From NCBI RefSeq assembly GCF_900113435.1, contig NZ_FOPG01000001.1:1054001-1118000 (forward strand): a stretch of 64,000 nucleotides of DNA, read 5' to 3'. Positions 25,782 to 34,832 of the stretch are shown here, piece after piece (the stretch's first letter is position 1; each line of letters begins with the position of its first letter). The translations under genes were made by a program, and so were the position numbers. The stretch is from Sulfitobacter dubius (GTDB lineage: Bacteria > Pseudomonadota > Alphaproteobacteria > Rhodobacterales > Rhodobacteraceae). The notes beneath the pieces were generated by a model, which saw only the letters and a program-made list of their open reading frames with translations, had not been told where the DNA came from and did not search any database.

Positions 25782-26855
25782 ATGTTTGAGTCTTTCGGCT
25801 TTGAAGAGACGACAGCAAAAGAGGCGTCCGTTCTGTTGGCCGCGCTCATCGGGCTGGCGTTTGGCGTCTTGGCACAGCGCACGCGCTTTTGCTTTCGCCG
25901 CAGCCTCGTGGGCGAAGACCGGCGTCAAGCGCTCGGTGTCTGGCTCACCGCGCTCGCGCTGGCGGTGATTGGCACCCAAGCCGCCGTGGCCGCGGGTTGG
26001 ATCAGTTTCGACGCGCATCGCTTTATGGCCTCTGAAGTGCCGTTTCTGGCGATTGGCATCGGCGGGCTGCTGTTCGGCGCGGGCATGGTGCTTACGCGCG
26101 GCTGCATCTCTCGCCTCACGGTGCTGACAGGCGGCGGCAACCTGCGCGGGGCGCTGGTGGTGCTGGTCTTTGCCGTGGTGGCCCATGCCACACTCAAAGG
26201 GGTTCTGGCACCGCTGCGCGTGGCTCTCGGCTCGGTGACTGTCGATATGGGGGAGAGCGTGAGCCTTGCCACCCTACCCGGCGGCGCGCTGGTTTGGGGC
26301 GGTTTGATTGCTGTGGCGGCGCTGGCCTATGCGCTGCGTTCGGGCAACCGTCCGGGGCAGTTGGTGATGGCCGCTTTGATCGGACTTTTGGTCCCTGCCG
26401 CTTGGGTCGGTACCGGGTTTATCCTGCTGGATGAATTCGACCCGATTGCCATGGAGAGCCTCAGCTTTACCTCACCTTCCGCCGACACCCTGTTCTGGAT
26501 CATCGCCAGCAGTTCAATCCCCGCAGGCTTTGGCACCGGGCTTCTGGGCGGCGTCTTTGTCGGCGCGCTGATCGCCAGCCTAATCGCGCGTGAGTTTCAG
26601 TGGCAGAGTTTTGACGCCCCGCGTCAGACCGGCCGCTACCTAACCGGCGCGGCCATGATGGGCGTAGGCGGTGTGCTGGCCGGTGGCTGCACCTTAGGCG
26701 CGGGCCTTTCGGGTGTCCCCACGCTTTCCGTCGCAGCCATTGAGGCCATCGTGATGATCGCACTGGGCGCGCTGGCCATGCAGGCCTTGCTCAGCCGATC
26801 TTCCGCCGCAAACGGCGCAGGGTCCACCACACGCCAAGTACAACCGGCAGAGTGA
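25782..26855 (+). CDS. YeeE/YedE family transporter (thiosulfate/sulfur uptake type)
   Basis: The 357-residue protein has about nine to ten hydrophobic segments arranged as two similar halves. Each half bears a conserved cysteine motif: TRGCISR (C108) and AGGCTLGAGLSG near residue 305. In the thiosulfate transporter TsuA such cysteines line the pathway; a third cysteine is C37. It probably brings thiosulfate or another sulfur compound into the cell. ATG 25782 is chosen; an upstream in-frame start at 25722 would add 20 polar residues. Its last 65 bases overlap the convergent DUF3422 gene. Confidence 0.83.
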   Translation: MFESFGFEETTAKEASVLLAALIGLAFGVLAQRTRFCFRRSLVGEDRRQALGVWLTALALAVIGTQAAVAAGWISFDAHRFMASEVPFLAIGIGGLLFGAGMVLTRGCISRLTVLTGGGNLRGALVVLVFAVVAHATLKGVLAPLRVALGSVTVDMGESVSLATLPGGALVWGGLIAVAALAYALRSGNRPGQLVMAALIGLLVPAAWVGTGFILLDEFDPIAMESLSFTSPSADTLFWIIASSSIPAGFGTGLLGGVFVGALIASLIAREFQWQSFDAPRQTGRYLTGAAMMGVGGVLAGGCTLGAGLSGVPTLSVAAIEAIVMIALGALAMQALLSRSSAANGAGSTTRQVQPAE

Positions 26856-28059
26856 CAAGGGCGGTCAGCAGCCCTTTGCTGACCGCCAAAGGCTCGGCCA
26901 GCGGGTATAGCAGGTAGCCTACCAGCGACACTGCGTAGTAGCTGATTGCCACCACTGACAGCCCCTCGACCGTATGCTGCAGCCTGAGTTGCAGGTCAGC
27001 GCGCCGGTCCATGCTGGCAAGGATCGCTTGGTTCTGGGCCGAGCGTTCCACATCCACCCGCGTGCGCAAAAGCTCCGCAGCCCTTAATGCGCGGGCGGCG
27101 ATGGTTTGAAGCCGCGTTTCGGTCGATTTAACCGTGCGCATGGCGGGCGCATAGCGGCGCATCATAAATTCCCCGAACCCCTGCCGCCCCATGAAGCGCG
27201 CCTCGCGCAGGGCTGAGATACGCTCATAGACAATCGCCTCATACGCGCCTGTTGCGGCAAAGCGATAGGCTGTCTCGGCGGTCAGCGCCTCAAGCGCCAC
27301 CGATACGTCCAAGAGCGCGTGCAAAGTCTCTTCCGCTGCCGTGCCCGCCCCGCTGCGCATGGCCTCCATGAGGGTCGAGAGCTGCCCATCCAGATCATTC
27401 AGCGCCGTTGCCATTTCTCGCGCCTGCATGAAGCCCAGCATCGACATGGCCTTATAGGTCTCGATCTCGCACAGCCGTTGCACGATCCGCCCGATCCGCC
27501 GTTGCCCGGTCGCGGCATCGGTAAAGAGCGCCAGCCGCAGATGCCCCGCGGGATCAATCCGAAAGTCGCTGGCCACCACCGCCGCGCCATCCAGCACCTC
27601 GGCCACGGCGAGACTTTCCGGCACGAACCAGTCTTGCAGGTGGTCTGCAATCTCTTCATCCACCGTGGATTTCGGCAAAACTGCCAGCAGCGCCGATGTG
27701 ATCCGTTCGCCCTGTATCTCTGACAACCAATCATCGGGAAAGGCATCGAAATCCGACGCGGCAAAAGGCGCAGAGCGGCCAGCAGGGGCGATCACCGTAT
27801 AGGTAACGAATTCCGTATGCTGCTCCCATTTCAGGGTGAAACGTCCCATCTCGCCATAGTAATGCGTCGCCTCTGCATCCGCCCGCGGCGCGCCGTAGTG
27901 GGCCAAGAGAGCGTTCAACTCCCCCTGTGCAACTGCGCCCGGGGCCAGCTTCACCGCCAGAAACGCAACCCGCGAAGGGGCTGAAAGCTGCGGAAAGGGG
28001 CGCGCATGCATTTCACCGGTGAGGGCAAGCCGCTGGGGGTGGTCTTTGATCGGGGCCAT
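26791..28059 (-). CDS. DUF3422 family membrane-anchored protein
   Basis: The 422-residue protein starts with the DUF3422 signature HPQRLALTGEMHARPFPQL. A central helical part includes many Ala/Arg-rich helices (ALNDLDGQLSTLMEAM; VDVERSAQNQAILASMDRRADLQLRLQ) and the C-terminus has two membrane segments (VVAISYYAVSLVGYLLYPLA; LLTALVTLPVVLGVWWTL). The function is unknown; most of it should lie in the cytoplasm. Its 3' end overlaps the convergent YeeE-type gene by 65 bases. Confidence 0.85.
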   Translation of the reverse strand: MAPIKDHPQRLALTGEMHARPFPQLSAPSRVAFLAVKLAPGAVAQGELNALLAHYGAPRADAEATHYYGEMGRFTLKWEQHTEFVTYTVIAPAGRSAPFAASDFDAFPDDWLSEIQGERITSALLAVLPKSTVDEEIADHLQDWFVPESLAVAEVLDGAAVVASDFRIDPAGHLRLALFTDAATGQRRIGRIVQRLCEIETYKAMSMLGFMQAREMATALNDLDGQLSTLMEAMRSGAGTAAEETLHALLDVSVALEALTAETAYRFAATGAYEAIVYERISALREARFMGRQGFGEFMMRRYAPAMRTVKSTETRLQTIAARALRAAELLRTRVDVERSAQNQAILASMDRRADLQLRLQHTVEGLSVVAISYYAVSLVGYLLYPLAEPLAVSKGLLTALVTLPVVLGVWWTLRRLRRKIG

Positions 28060-28190
28060 GGCGGGATCCGCTGCTTAAGATGTCATGTTCCGGAGAGAAT
28101 AGCGCCAATGGCGCCAATGAACAGATAAAAAATGACATGTTTTCATACACTTAATGTGTACCGACGTATACCGCCAATAGAAACAACAAA

Positions 28191-28277
28191 CGCCCCACCG
28201 TTTCCGGCGGGGCGTATGATGGGTTGGGGACCGGGAATTTTTCAAAAATTCCCGGACGTTTTCTTTTAAAGAAAACG
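28191..28277 (-). repeat. Cluster of three stem-loops after pntB, the last a terminator
   Basis: In minus-strand order, the first is a perfect 10-bp palindrome (28257-28266 with 28268-28277). The second is a perfect 12-bp palindrome CCGGGAATTTTT / AAAAATTCCCGG (28231-28242 with 28244-28255). The third is CGCCCC.../...GGGGCG with one mismatch (28191-28214), followed on the minus strand by a T-rich run. The last ends the pntAB unit; the other two look like a repeated intergenic element. Confidence 0.7.
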
Positions 28278-28278
28278 A

Positions 28279-29712
28279 TTAGTCGATCAATGGCAGCAGT
28301 TTATCAAGGCTGGCTTTCGCATCACCGTAGAACATCCGCGTGTTTTCCTTAAAGAACAGCGGGTTCTCGATGCCCGAATACCCAGTACCCTGCCCGCGCT
28401 TGGAGACGAAGACCGTCTTGGCCTTCCAGCATTCCAGCACCGGCATGCCAGCGATGGGGCTGTTGGGGTCTTCCTGAGCGGCAGGGTTCACGATGTCGTT
28501 GGAACCAATGACAATCGCCACGTCGGTGTTGGGGAAATCATCGTTGATCTCATCCATCTCCATCACGATGTCATAGGGCACCTTGGCCTCGGCCAGCAGC
28601 ACGTTCATGTGCCCGGGCAAACGGCCCGCCACTGGGTGGATGGCGAAACGGACGTTCTTGCCGCGGGCCCGCAGTTTCTTGACCAACTCGCTGACCGCGC
28701 CTTGGGCCTGAGCCACCGCCATGCCGTAGCCGGGGATGATGATGACGCTGTCGGCCTCGTTGAGCGCCTGCGCGACACCGTCGGCCTCAATCGCCACCTG
28801 CTCGCCCTCGACTTCCATCGCCGGGCCAGATGTCCCGCCAAAGCCGCCGAGGATCACGCTGACGAACGAACGGTTCATCGCTTTGCACATGATGTAGCTC
28901 AGGATCGCCCCCGAAGAGCCGACCAGCGCACCGACCACGATCAACAGATCGTTGCCAAGCGAGAAGCCAATCGCCGCCGCGGCCCAGCCGGAGTAGCTGT
29001 TGAGCATCGACACAACCACCGGCATGTCAGCACCGCCGATGCCCATGATCAGGTGATAGCCGATGAAGAGGGCGGCCAGCGTCAGCACGAACAGCGGCAG
29101 GAAGCCCCCGGTGTTGAAGTACCAGATCAGACAGAGCAGCGAGAGTGCTGCCGCAGCAGCGTTCAGCATGTGACCGCCCGGCAGTTTCGTCGCAGCAGAG
29201 CTAACCCGCCCTGCCAGCTTGCCGTAGGCGATGACCGAGCCGGTGAAGGTCACGGCACCGATGAAGATGCCAAGGACCAGTTCAACCCGCAGGATTGCGA
29301 TTTCAACACCGTCCTTCTTGGCCAGCAGCGCCGCGAAGCCTTCGGTCGACGCGCGCGCCACCTCGTCCATCGCCAGCACGTTACCCAGTTCGATATGGGC
29401 GTTGTAGCCGACAAAAACGGCGGCAAGGCCAACGAGGCTGTGCATCGCCGCAACCAGTTCGGGCATCTGCGTCATCTGCACGCGGGTGGCCAGTTGATAG
29501 CCGATGGCCCCGCCCGCAGCGATCAGGATCAGCGAGAGGAGCCAGAACCCCGCCCCCGGCCCGATCAACGTGGCAACAACCGCCAGCGCCATGCCTGCGA
29601 TGCCATACCAGACGGCGCGTTTGGCGCTTTCCTGACCTGACAGACCGCCCAAGCTAAGGATGAAGAGAACCGCTGCAACCACATAGGCTGCTGTCGTAAA
29701 TCCGTATTCCAT
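28279..29712 (-). CDS. pntB: NAD(P) transhydrogenase subunit beta
   Basis: PntB forms the rest of the proton channel and the NADP(H)-binding domain of the transhydrogenase, which uses proton-motive force to make NADPH from NADH. The 477-residue protein has about nine membrane helices in the first 300 residues, then domain III with [19 protein letters not shown], the NADP pyrophosphate loop, and [15 protein letters not shown]. The gene begins 13 bases after pntA stops, so the two subunits are made together. Length is normal for the family. Confidence 0.95.
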   Translation of the reverse strand: MEYGFTTAAYVVAAVLFILSLGGLSGQESAKRAVWYGIAGMALAVVATLIGPGAGFWLLSLILIAAGGAIGYQLATRVQMTQMPELVAAMHSLVGLAAVFVGYNAHIELGNVLAMDEVARASTEGFAALLAKKDGVEIAILRVELVLGIFIGAVTFTGSVIAYGKLAGRVSSAATKLPGGHMLNAAAAALSLLCLIWYFNTGGFLPLFVLTLAALFIGYHLIMGIGGADMPVVVSMLNSYSGWAAAAIGFSLGNDLLIVVGALVGSSGAILSYIMCKAMNRSFVSVILGGFGGTSGPAMEVEGEQVAIEADGVAQALNEADSVIIIPGYGMAVAQAQGAVSELVKKLRARGKNVRFAIHPVAGRLPGHMNVLLAEAKVPYDIVMEMDEINDDFPNTDVAIVIGSNDIVNPAAQEDPNSPIAGMPVLECWKAKTVFVSKRGQGTGYSGIENPLFFKENTRMFYGDAKASLDKLLPLID

Positions 29713-29725
29713 GATGCGTGCTCCT

Positions 29726-31300
29726 TCAGGATTTCTGGAACATGGCGAGCATGCGCCGTGTCACGAGGAAGCCGCCGAAGATGTTGATCCCACACATGAA
29801 GACCGACAGAGCAGCAAGAATAATGACCAATGCCGAGTTCGAGCCGATCTGCATCAGCGCGCCCAGAATGATGATCGAAGAGATCGCGTTGGTCACCGCC
29901 ATCAGCGGCGTGTGCAGGCTGTGCGCCACGCCCCAGATCACTTGGAAACCGACGAAGACCGCCAATACAAAAACGATGAAGTGCTGCATGAAGCTGGCTG
30001 GCGCCACAAGGCCCACACCCAACAACACTGCCGCACCCACGGCCAAAAGCGTGACTTGGTTCTTCGTCTGCGCTTTGAAGGCCGCCAATTCGTCAGCGCG
30101 CTTCTCTTCGGGGGTCTTCTCCTTGACCTTTTCCTTCTTCGGCGCTGCCGCGATGGCCGCAACCTTGGGCGGAGGTGGTGGGAAGGTGACCGCTTTCTCG
30201 TGGGTAATGGTTGCCCCACGGATCACGTCATCTTCCATATCGTGGTTGATAACGCCGTCTTTTTCGGGCGTCAGATCCGTCATCAAGTGTCGGATGTTGG
30301 TCGAATAGAGCGTCGAAGCCTGAGTCGCCATGCGCGAGGGGAAGTCAGTATAGCCGATGATGGTCACACCGTTGTCGGTGACGATCTTCTCGTCCATCTT
30401 GGTCAGCTTACAGTTGCCGCCCTTTTCCGCCGCAAGGTCAACGATGACAGAGCCCGGCTTCATCGCCGCGACCATGTCTTCGGTCCAAAGCTCTGGCGCT
30501 TCGCGGTTGGGGATCAGCGCCGTGGTGATGACGATGTCCACATCGGGCGCAAGCTCGCGGAACTTAGCCAATTGCGCTTCGCGGAATTCCGGCGAAGAAA
30601 CAGAGGCGTAGCCGCCGGAGGCGGAGCCATCGGCTTGCTCTTCCTCAAAGTCGAGATAGACGAACTCAGCGCCCATCGACTCAACCTGTTCGGCCACTTC
30701 GGGGCGCACGTCGAAGGCAAGCGTGATGGCACCCAAAGAGGTCGATGTGCCGATGGCCGCAAGGCCCGCAACGCCCGCGCCGACGACCAGAACCTTCGCC
30801 GGGGGCACCTTGCCCGCCGCGGTGATCTGCCCGGTGAAGAAACGGCCAAAGTTGTTGCCCGCTTCGATCACCGCGCGGTAGCCCGCGATATTCGCCATGG
30901 ACGACAGCGCGTCCATCTTCTGGGCACGGCTGATGCGCGGCACCATATCCATCGCCATGACGGTCGCGCCCTTTTTGGCGGCGGCCTCCATCAGGTCGGT
31001 GTTGCCGGCGGGATTGAACATGGAGATCAGCGTCTGGCTTGCACGGAGGCGTTTTACCTCGGCGTCAGACGGGGGGCGCACCTTGGCGACCACATCGGCG
31101 GCCTTCCACAGGGCGGCAGCGGTTTTCGCCACTTCAACGCCTGCGGCTTCATAGGCAGCATCATCAAACCCCGCAGCCGCACCGGCGCCCGTTTCGATGA
31201 CGCAGGTATGCCCGAGTTTCTGCAGTTGCAGCGCGCTTTCCGGCGTCATCGCGACCCGGTTTTCGCCCTCAAATATTTCCTTTGGTGTCCCGATCTTCAA
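29726..31300 (-). CDS. pntA: NAD(P) transhydrogenase subunit alpha
   Basis: PntA binds NAD(H) and supplies the first membrane helices. The 524-residue protein has the NAD Rossmann motif [17 protein letters not shown] (about 165-181) and the mobile loop region, then a Pro- and Lys-rich linker ([18 protein letters not shown]) and four C-terminal helices ([17 protein letters not shown] to [16 protein letters not shown]). This is the undivided E. coli type, not the split type of Rhodospirillum. I place the start at TTG 31300, [13 protein letters not shown], because no ATG is near and GGGGGA lies about 10 bases upstream; a weak TTGTAC-17-TATCGG promoter lies at 31360-31388. Confidence 0.92.
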   Translation of the reverse strand: MKIGTPKEIFEGENRVAMTPESALQLQKLGHTCVIETGAGAAAGFDDAAYEAAGVEVAKTAAALWKAADVVAKVRPPSDAEVKRLRASQTLISMFNPAGNTDLMEAAAKKGATVMAMDMVPRISRAQKMDALSSMANIAGYRAVIEAGNNFGRFFTGQITAAGKVPPAKVLVVGAGVAGLAAIGTSTSLGAITLAFDVRPEVAEQVESMGAEFVYLDFEEEQADGSASGGYASVSSPEFREAQLAKFRELAPDVDIVITTALIPNREAPELWTEDMVAAMKPGSVIVDLAAEKGGNCKLTKMDEKIVTDNGVTIIGYTDFPSRMATQASTLYSTNIRHLMTDLTPEKDGVINHDMEDDVIRGATITHEKAVTFPPPPPKVAAIAAAPKKEKVKEKTPEEKRADELAAFKAQTKNQVTLLAVGAAVLLGVGLVAPASFMQHFIVFVLAVFVGFQVIWGVAHSLHTPLMAVTNAISSIIILGALMQIGSNSALVIILAALSVFMCGINIFGGFLVTRRMLAMFQKS

Positions 31301-31408
31301 ACCAAGATTCCCCCTTTGCTGGCCCGTTCCGCCGCTTTGGCGCAACTTTGTTAGTCAGACCGATAGCGCGGGCGCAGCAATAGTACAAGCAAACCGGCAG
31401 GAGAAACG

Positions 31409-31558
31409 ATGCGAATATGCTGCACTGCCACATTGGGGGAACGGTTTGCCGATTTCGACGCAGTGCTAGAACATCTGTTCCACCCGCTGCCGAGGGCATG
31501 GCCTGAAGGCCATGCCGTGGTGCAACACTCTCTCAACGAGAGCCGTCAGAATGCTTAG
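31409..31558 (+). CDS. Candidate small ORF, 49 residues
   Basis: A short frame begins with ATG 31409, five bases after a clear AGGAG site, and encodes MRICCTATLGERFADFDAVL and 29 more residues. Its stop overlaps the stop of the convergent beta-barrel gene by three bases. It contains two hairpins (31495-31516 and about 31528-31540), so it may also be a leader or terminator region. I recognise no family. The strong ribosome site is the main support. Confidence 0.3.
   Translation: MRICCTATLGERFADFDAVLEHLFHPLPRAWPEGHAVVQHSLNESRQNA
31495..31516. repeat. Perfect inverted repeat near the beta-barrel gene end
   Basis: GGCATGGCC and GGCCATGCC form a perfect nine-base stem with a four-base loop. It lies about 40 bases beyond the stop of the minus-strand beta-barrel gene and has no T-run. 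It may end or stabilise that transcript, and it also lies inside the candidate small ORF. Confidence 0.6.
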
Positions 31559-32271
31559 AGACCGGGGATCAGACGGGCGATGCCACGCTGGTCAAAGGTC
31601 GTGCCGCGACCGGCACCAAATGCAATCTCGCCGCCCAGACCGACGAAGGGCTCAGAGTCGCTGATACCACCGACATCCGCTTTGGCAGAGCCGACTTCCA
31701 AGAACAGGTTTGTCGTCGGCGAAACGTCACGATCCAGACGCACGGCAAAACGGGACAGATCGTCGCCGTCGCTGCCGAAATGGTCATAAGACCCCGTCAG
31801 GCCAAAGCCCTGTGCCATCTCGTAACGGGCCTTAAGGCCACCCAGCGTGCCGTCACCTAGATCAGTGTCAACATTGGCGATATAACCTTCGAATTCCCAG
31901 TTCAGCATTTCATAGCCAGCTTCGACGCCGAGGATATCCGCATCTTCGCCTTCAATGTCTTCGCGGGTGTAGAACGCGCCGAATGAGGTCGCCTGATCCA
32001 TGTGGTAGATGCCGTGCAGGCCCAATGTGTGGCCATCAGCGCCGGAAGCATCGAAATCGTTGTAGCCCGCATCGGCTTGCAGACCGAGATTGCGGCTAAA
32101 CCCAAGTTCGACCGAGCCATCAAGCCCAAGGCGATTGAAATCGGTGTCATCGGCAAAGGCCGAATAGGACAGGCCGACAGAGCCACCGGTCACTTCGACT
32201 GCCTGCGCAGTGCTCGCGCCAAGCGCGAAGGTCGCGGCAAGCGTCAGCACGGAAAGATTTGTGAGTTTCAT
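31555..32271 (-). CDS. Outer-membrane beta-barrel protein (porin-like)
   Basis: The 238-residue protein has a Sec signal peptide (MKLTNLSVLTLAATFALGASTAQA) and then alternating hydrophobic and polar strands rich in Gly and aromatics, for example GSVGLSYSAF, LGLQADAGYNDFD, LGGLKARYEMAQGFGLTGSYDHFG and GLGGEIAFGAG. The mature protein is acidic. This pattern matches small alphaproteobacterial barrel proteins, but transport specificity cannot be read. The start at 32271 has GGAG eight bases upstream; an upstream TTG-type start is less likely. It is divergent from the SDR gene. Confidence 0.75.
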   Translation of the reverse strand: MKLTNLSVLTLAATFALGASTAQAVEVTGGSVGLSYSAFADDTDFNRLGLDGSVELGFSRNLGLQADAGYNDFDASGADGHTLGLHGIYHMDQATSFGAFYTREDIEGEDADILGVEAGYEMLNWEFEGYIANVDTDLGDGTLGGLKARYEMAQGFGLTGSYDHFGSDGDDLSRFAVRLDRDVSPTTNLFLEVGSAKADVGGISDSEPFVGLGGEIAFGAGRGTTFDQRGIARLIPGL

Positions 32272-32517
32272 GATACTGCTCCAATACACATAGTCAGGCC
32301 CTGTAATCAGGTTACCCTTCGCAACCAGTGCGTGAAGGACACCAAAGCTTCAAGACCTAAGCCAAATGGATGGCGCGAATGTGAGCGGATTACCGCGAGT
32401 ACTTAACCAAGACACACGCATAGCGCTAGCCGTAGGGAAATAACGCCCCGTCATCCGTGTACCCCTATTGTGCCGCCCCCTCAGCCACGTCACCCTACTC
32501 CTGAAAAGGGAGGCATT

Positions 32518-33270
32518 ATGACATTGCAGGACAAACACGCATTCATCACGGGCGGCGGTACGGGCATCGGATTGGCCATCGCGCAGGATTTGGCCGCCAA
32601 AGGTGCCCGCGTCACGATCACCGGGCGGCGGCAAAAGGTGCTCGACGCTGTATCGGGCGATGGCATCACCGGCATGGCCATGGATGTGCGTGATGAGGGA
32701 CAGGTCGTCGACACGATCGCCCGCGCGGTAGAGGCCAGCGGCCCGGTGCAAATCTGTATCGCCAACGCAGGTGTGGCCGAGGGGCGCTCGCTGCATAAGA
32801 CTGACCTCGACTTTTGGCGCGACATGATGGCGACCAACCTCGACGGGGCCTTCCTGACGATCCGCGAAAGCCTTAAATCGATGCGCCAGACCGATTGGGG
32901 CCGCGTCATTGCCGTATCATCCATCGCAGGATTGCGCGGCTTGCCGGGAGCGGCCTGCTATTCAGCATCCAAACACGGGATGATCGGGCTGATCCGATCC
33001 CTGAGCGAAGATTACATGGGCCAACCCTTTACCTTCAACGCACTCTGCCCCGGTTATGTCGACACCGATATTATTGCACGAAACACCCGAGCGATTTCGC
33101 AACGCGCCGGGCTTTCCGAAGACAAAGCGCGCGATGTCATGGTCAACGCCAACCGCCACAAGCGACTGATTGGCCCTTCGGAGGTCGCCGCCGCTGCTAC
33201 ATGGCTGATCGCAGAAGGCTCGGAAAGCATTAACGGACAATCCATTGAGATTGCAGGCGGGCAAATGTAG
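32518..33270 (+). CDS. Short-chain dehydrogenase/reductase (SDR family)
   Basis: The 250-residue cytoplasmic oxidoreductase has the classical SDR signatures: cofactor loop TGGGTGIG (residues 11-18), NAG at the fourth strand, catalytic Ser in VIAVSSIAGLRG, and YSASK with catalytic Tyr and Lys, followed by CPGYVDTD. The residue after the second beta strand (GRRQK) favours NADP(H). The substrate is not evident; 3-hydroxyacyl or 3-ketoacyl compounds are common. GGAGG lies 4 bases before ATG 32518. The next gene is the transposase homologue. Confidence 0.9.
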   Translation: MTLQDKHAFITGGGTGIGLAIAQDLAAKGARVTITGRRQKVLDAVSGDGITGMAMDVRDEGQVVDTIARAVEASGPVQICIANAGVAEGRSLHKTDLDFWRDMMATNLDGAFLTIRESLKSMRQTDWGRVIAVSSIAGLRGLPGAACYSASKHGMIGLIRSLSEDYMGQPFTFNALCPGYVDTDIIARNTRAISQRAGLSEDKARDVMVNANRHKRLIGPSEVAAAATWLIAEGSESINGQSIEIAGGQM

Positions 33271-33314
33271 CAGCGTTAAGGCAAACTTAACCAAGCTGCG
33301 CAACGTTTGGGACC

Positions 33315-33899
33315 ATGAAACGCAATTCATCCCATGGTCCCGACAGATACTTTTTCACCTTGCGACTGGCGCGGCGGGGCGACGATGCGCTGTTGCGCCA
33401 TATCTCGATTCTGCGGCAATCCATGCGAGAGACCTTGGCCCGCAAGCCATTCCAGATCAACGCGATCACGGTGTTGCCGGATGTCATCCATACGGTTTGG
33501 ACATTGCCGAAGGATGATCACGACTACCCCAACCGCATTGGCATGTGGAAAGCGCGATTTTCAAAACACCTTCCCCCTGCCCCGCACCGCAGCTTGCAAC
33601 AGATCAAACGCGGCGAGAAAGGGATATGGCAGCGGCGCTTTTGGGAACATCGGATAAGGGACCAAGCCGATTTTCGGCGGCACTGTGATTTGGTGCATCT
33701 CAGTCCGATGCACGCAGGCTTGTGTGACCGCCCAGAGGATTGGCCGTTCAGTTCCTACAACCGCAACAGGCCGCGCCAAGCGGCCCCAAAATTTGAAGTC
33801 GTAGACCAACGAGAGGCAGACGATGTGCTGGAGGACAACGCAACGCCGCTAGTCCCTATGGATTTGTTAACGGGGCCACTGGCTCGCCTACACAGCTAG
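33315..33899 (+). CDS. REP-associated Y1 transposase homologue (RAYT), catalytic residues lost
   Basis: The 194-residue protein has the RAYT outline: RYFFTLRLARR, ITVLPDVIHTVWTLP, WQRRFWEHRIRDQADF and DWPFSSYNR. In active family members the metal motif is HUH within LPEHMHCIWTLP, and the nucleophile is Tyr in VDYIYINP. Here the first His is Val57 (only His59 stays) and the Tyr position is Leu126 (CDLVHLSP). So it should not cut DNA by the known mechanism, although the open frame is intact. It lies alone, without visible insertion-sequence ends, between the SDR and a convergent hydrolase gene. It may bind DNA or RNA, or be decaying. Confidence 0.8.
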   Translation: MKRNSSHGPDRYFFTLRLARRGDDALLRHISILRQSMRETLARKPFQINAITVLPDVIHTVWTLPKDDHDYPNRIGMWKARFSKHLPPAPHRSLQQIKRGEKGIWQRRFWEHRIRDQADFRRHCDLVHLSPMHAGLCDRPEDWPFSSYNRNRPRQAAPKFEVVDQREADDVLEDNATPLVPMDLLTGPLARLHS

Positions 33900-33991
33900 A
33901 GCCGTCCACTTGACCGTTTTCCCACCGTGCGAACCGGCCCCGGCCAGCATCGCAGCCAGAGCAGGTCTCATCACAGATCAAGCACCGCGTC

Positions 33992-34774
33992 TTACTGCGC
34001 AGCGGTCATCACCGGCAAAGCCGAACCATCCGCTGCCCATGCCCGCAATGCCGCGCCAAAATGCTCGAACAAGGGGCGCGACACAGGGTCATTCGCGGCG
34101 TTCCATTCAGGATGCCATTGCACGGCAAGCGTAAAGCCGGGGGCATCTTTGATGTAAATCGCCTCTGGCGTGCCATCATCGGCATGGCCGTCCACCACCA
34201 CACGGGGGCCGGGGGCCTTGATCCCCTGCCCGTGTAGGGTGTTGGTCAACACTTTGGATGCGCCCATCACACGGTGGAATACGCCGCCTTCGGTAAAGCT
34301 CACGTCATGGCGCAGCTCGAACTTCTCTTCGATGGTGCCGTCGGGGGGCATCCGGTGGTTCATCCGCCCGGGCAAATCGCGTATTTCGGGGTAGAGTGAG
34401 CCCCCCATGGCCACGTTGACCTCTTGAAAACCGCGGCACAGGCCAAGAAACGGCTGACCCCGCGCCACACAGGCCCGGACCAGCGCAAGCGCCACGGCAT
34501 CGCGGGCGCGGTCAAAGGCACCATGTGCCTCTGTTTCAGGCTCACCGTATTCTTCGGGGTGTACATTGGGCCGCCCGCCGGTCAGCAGGAAGCCATCGCA
34601 AACCTCAAGCAGTTCTTCGACCGAGACAAAGCGCGGATCGCTCGGCACGATGAGCGGCAGACAGCCCGAGACCTCGGCAATCGCTTCGGTGTTCATCTGC
34701 CCGCCCGCGTGGACGGGGTATTGATCGTTCAGCAGGTAGGAATTGCCAATAATACCAACGACGGGTCGGGCCAT
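33992..34774 (-). CDS. Gamma-glutamyl-gamma-aminobutyrate hydrolase-like (peptidase C26)
   Basis: The 260-residue protein has a class-I glutamine-amidotransferase fold used as a hydrolase: nucleophile Cys113 in PFLGLCRGFQEVNVA, and the His221-x-Glu223 pair in VQWHPEW. N-terminal RPVVGIIGNSY is typical of PuuD-like enzymes that cleave gamma-glutamyl bonds, as in putrescine breakdown. No other polyamine genes are seen nearby, so the substrate is open. It is the gene directly upstream of malate synthase's 3' end on the minus strand. Confidence 0.87.
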   Translation of the reverse strand: MARPVVGIIGNSYLLNDQYPVHAGGQMNTEAIAEVSGCLPLIVPSDPRFVSVEELLEVCDGFLLTGGRPNVHPEEYGEPETEAHGAFDRARDAVALALVRACVARGQPFLGLCRGFQEVNVAMGGSLYPEIRDLPGRMNHRMPPDGTIEEKFELRHDVSFTEGGVFHRVMGASKVLTNTLHGQGIKAPGPRVVVDGHADDGTPEAIYIKDAPGFTLAVQWHPEWNAANDPVSRPLFEHFGAALRAWAADGSALPVMTAAQ

Positions 34775-34832
34775 GAGTTACCTCTTATTCACCATGGCCC
34801 GAACATAGGCGCTTCGCACGGCGGCCTCAACC

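Noticed and set aside
29711..31354. A 547-codon plus-strand frame opposite pntA.
   Set aside because: It is antisense to pntA, which carries clear NAD-binding and membrane motifs.
33271..33991. Insertion-sequence ends around the transposase homologue.
   Set aside because: No terminal repeats, target-site duplication or palindromic ends are visible near 33271-33314 or 33900-33991.
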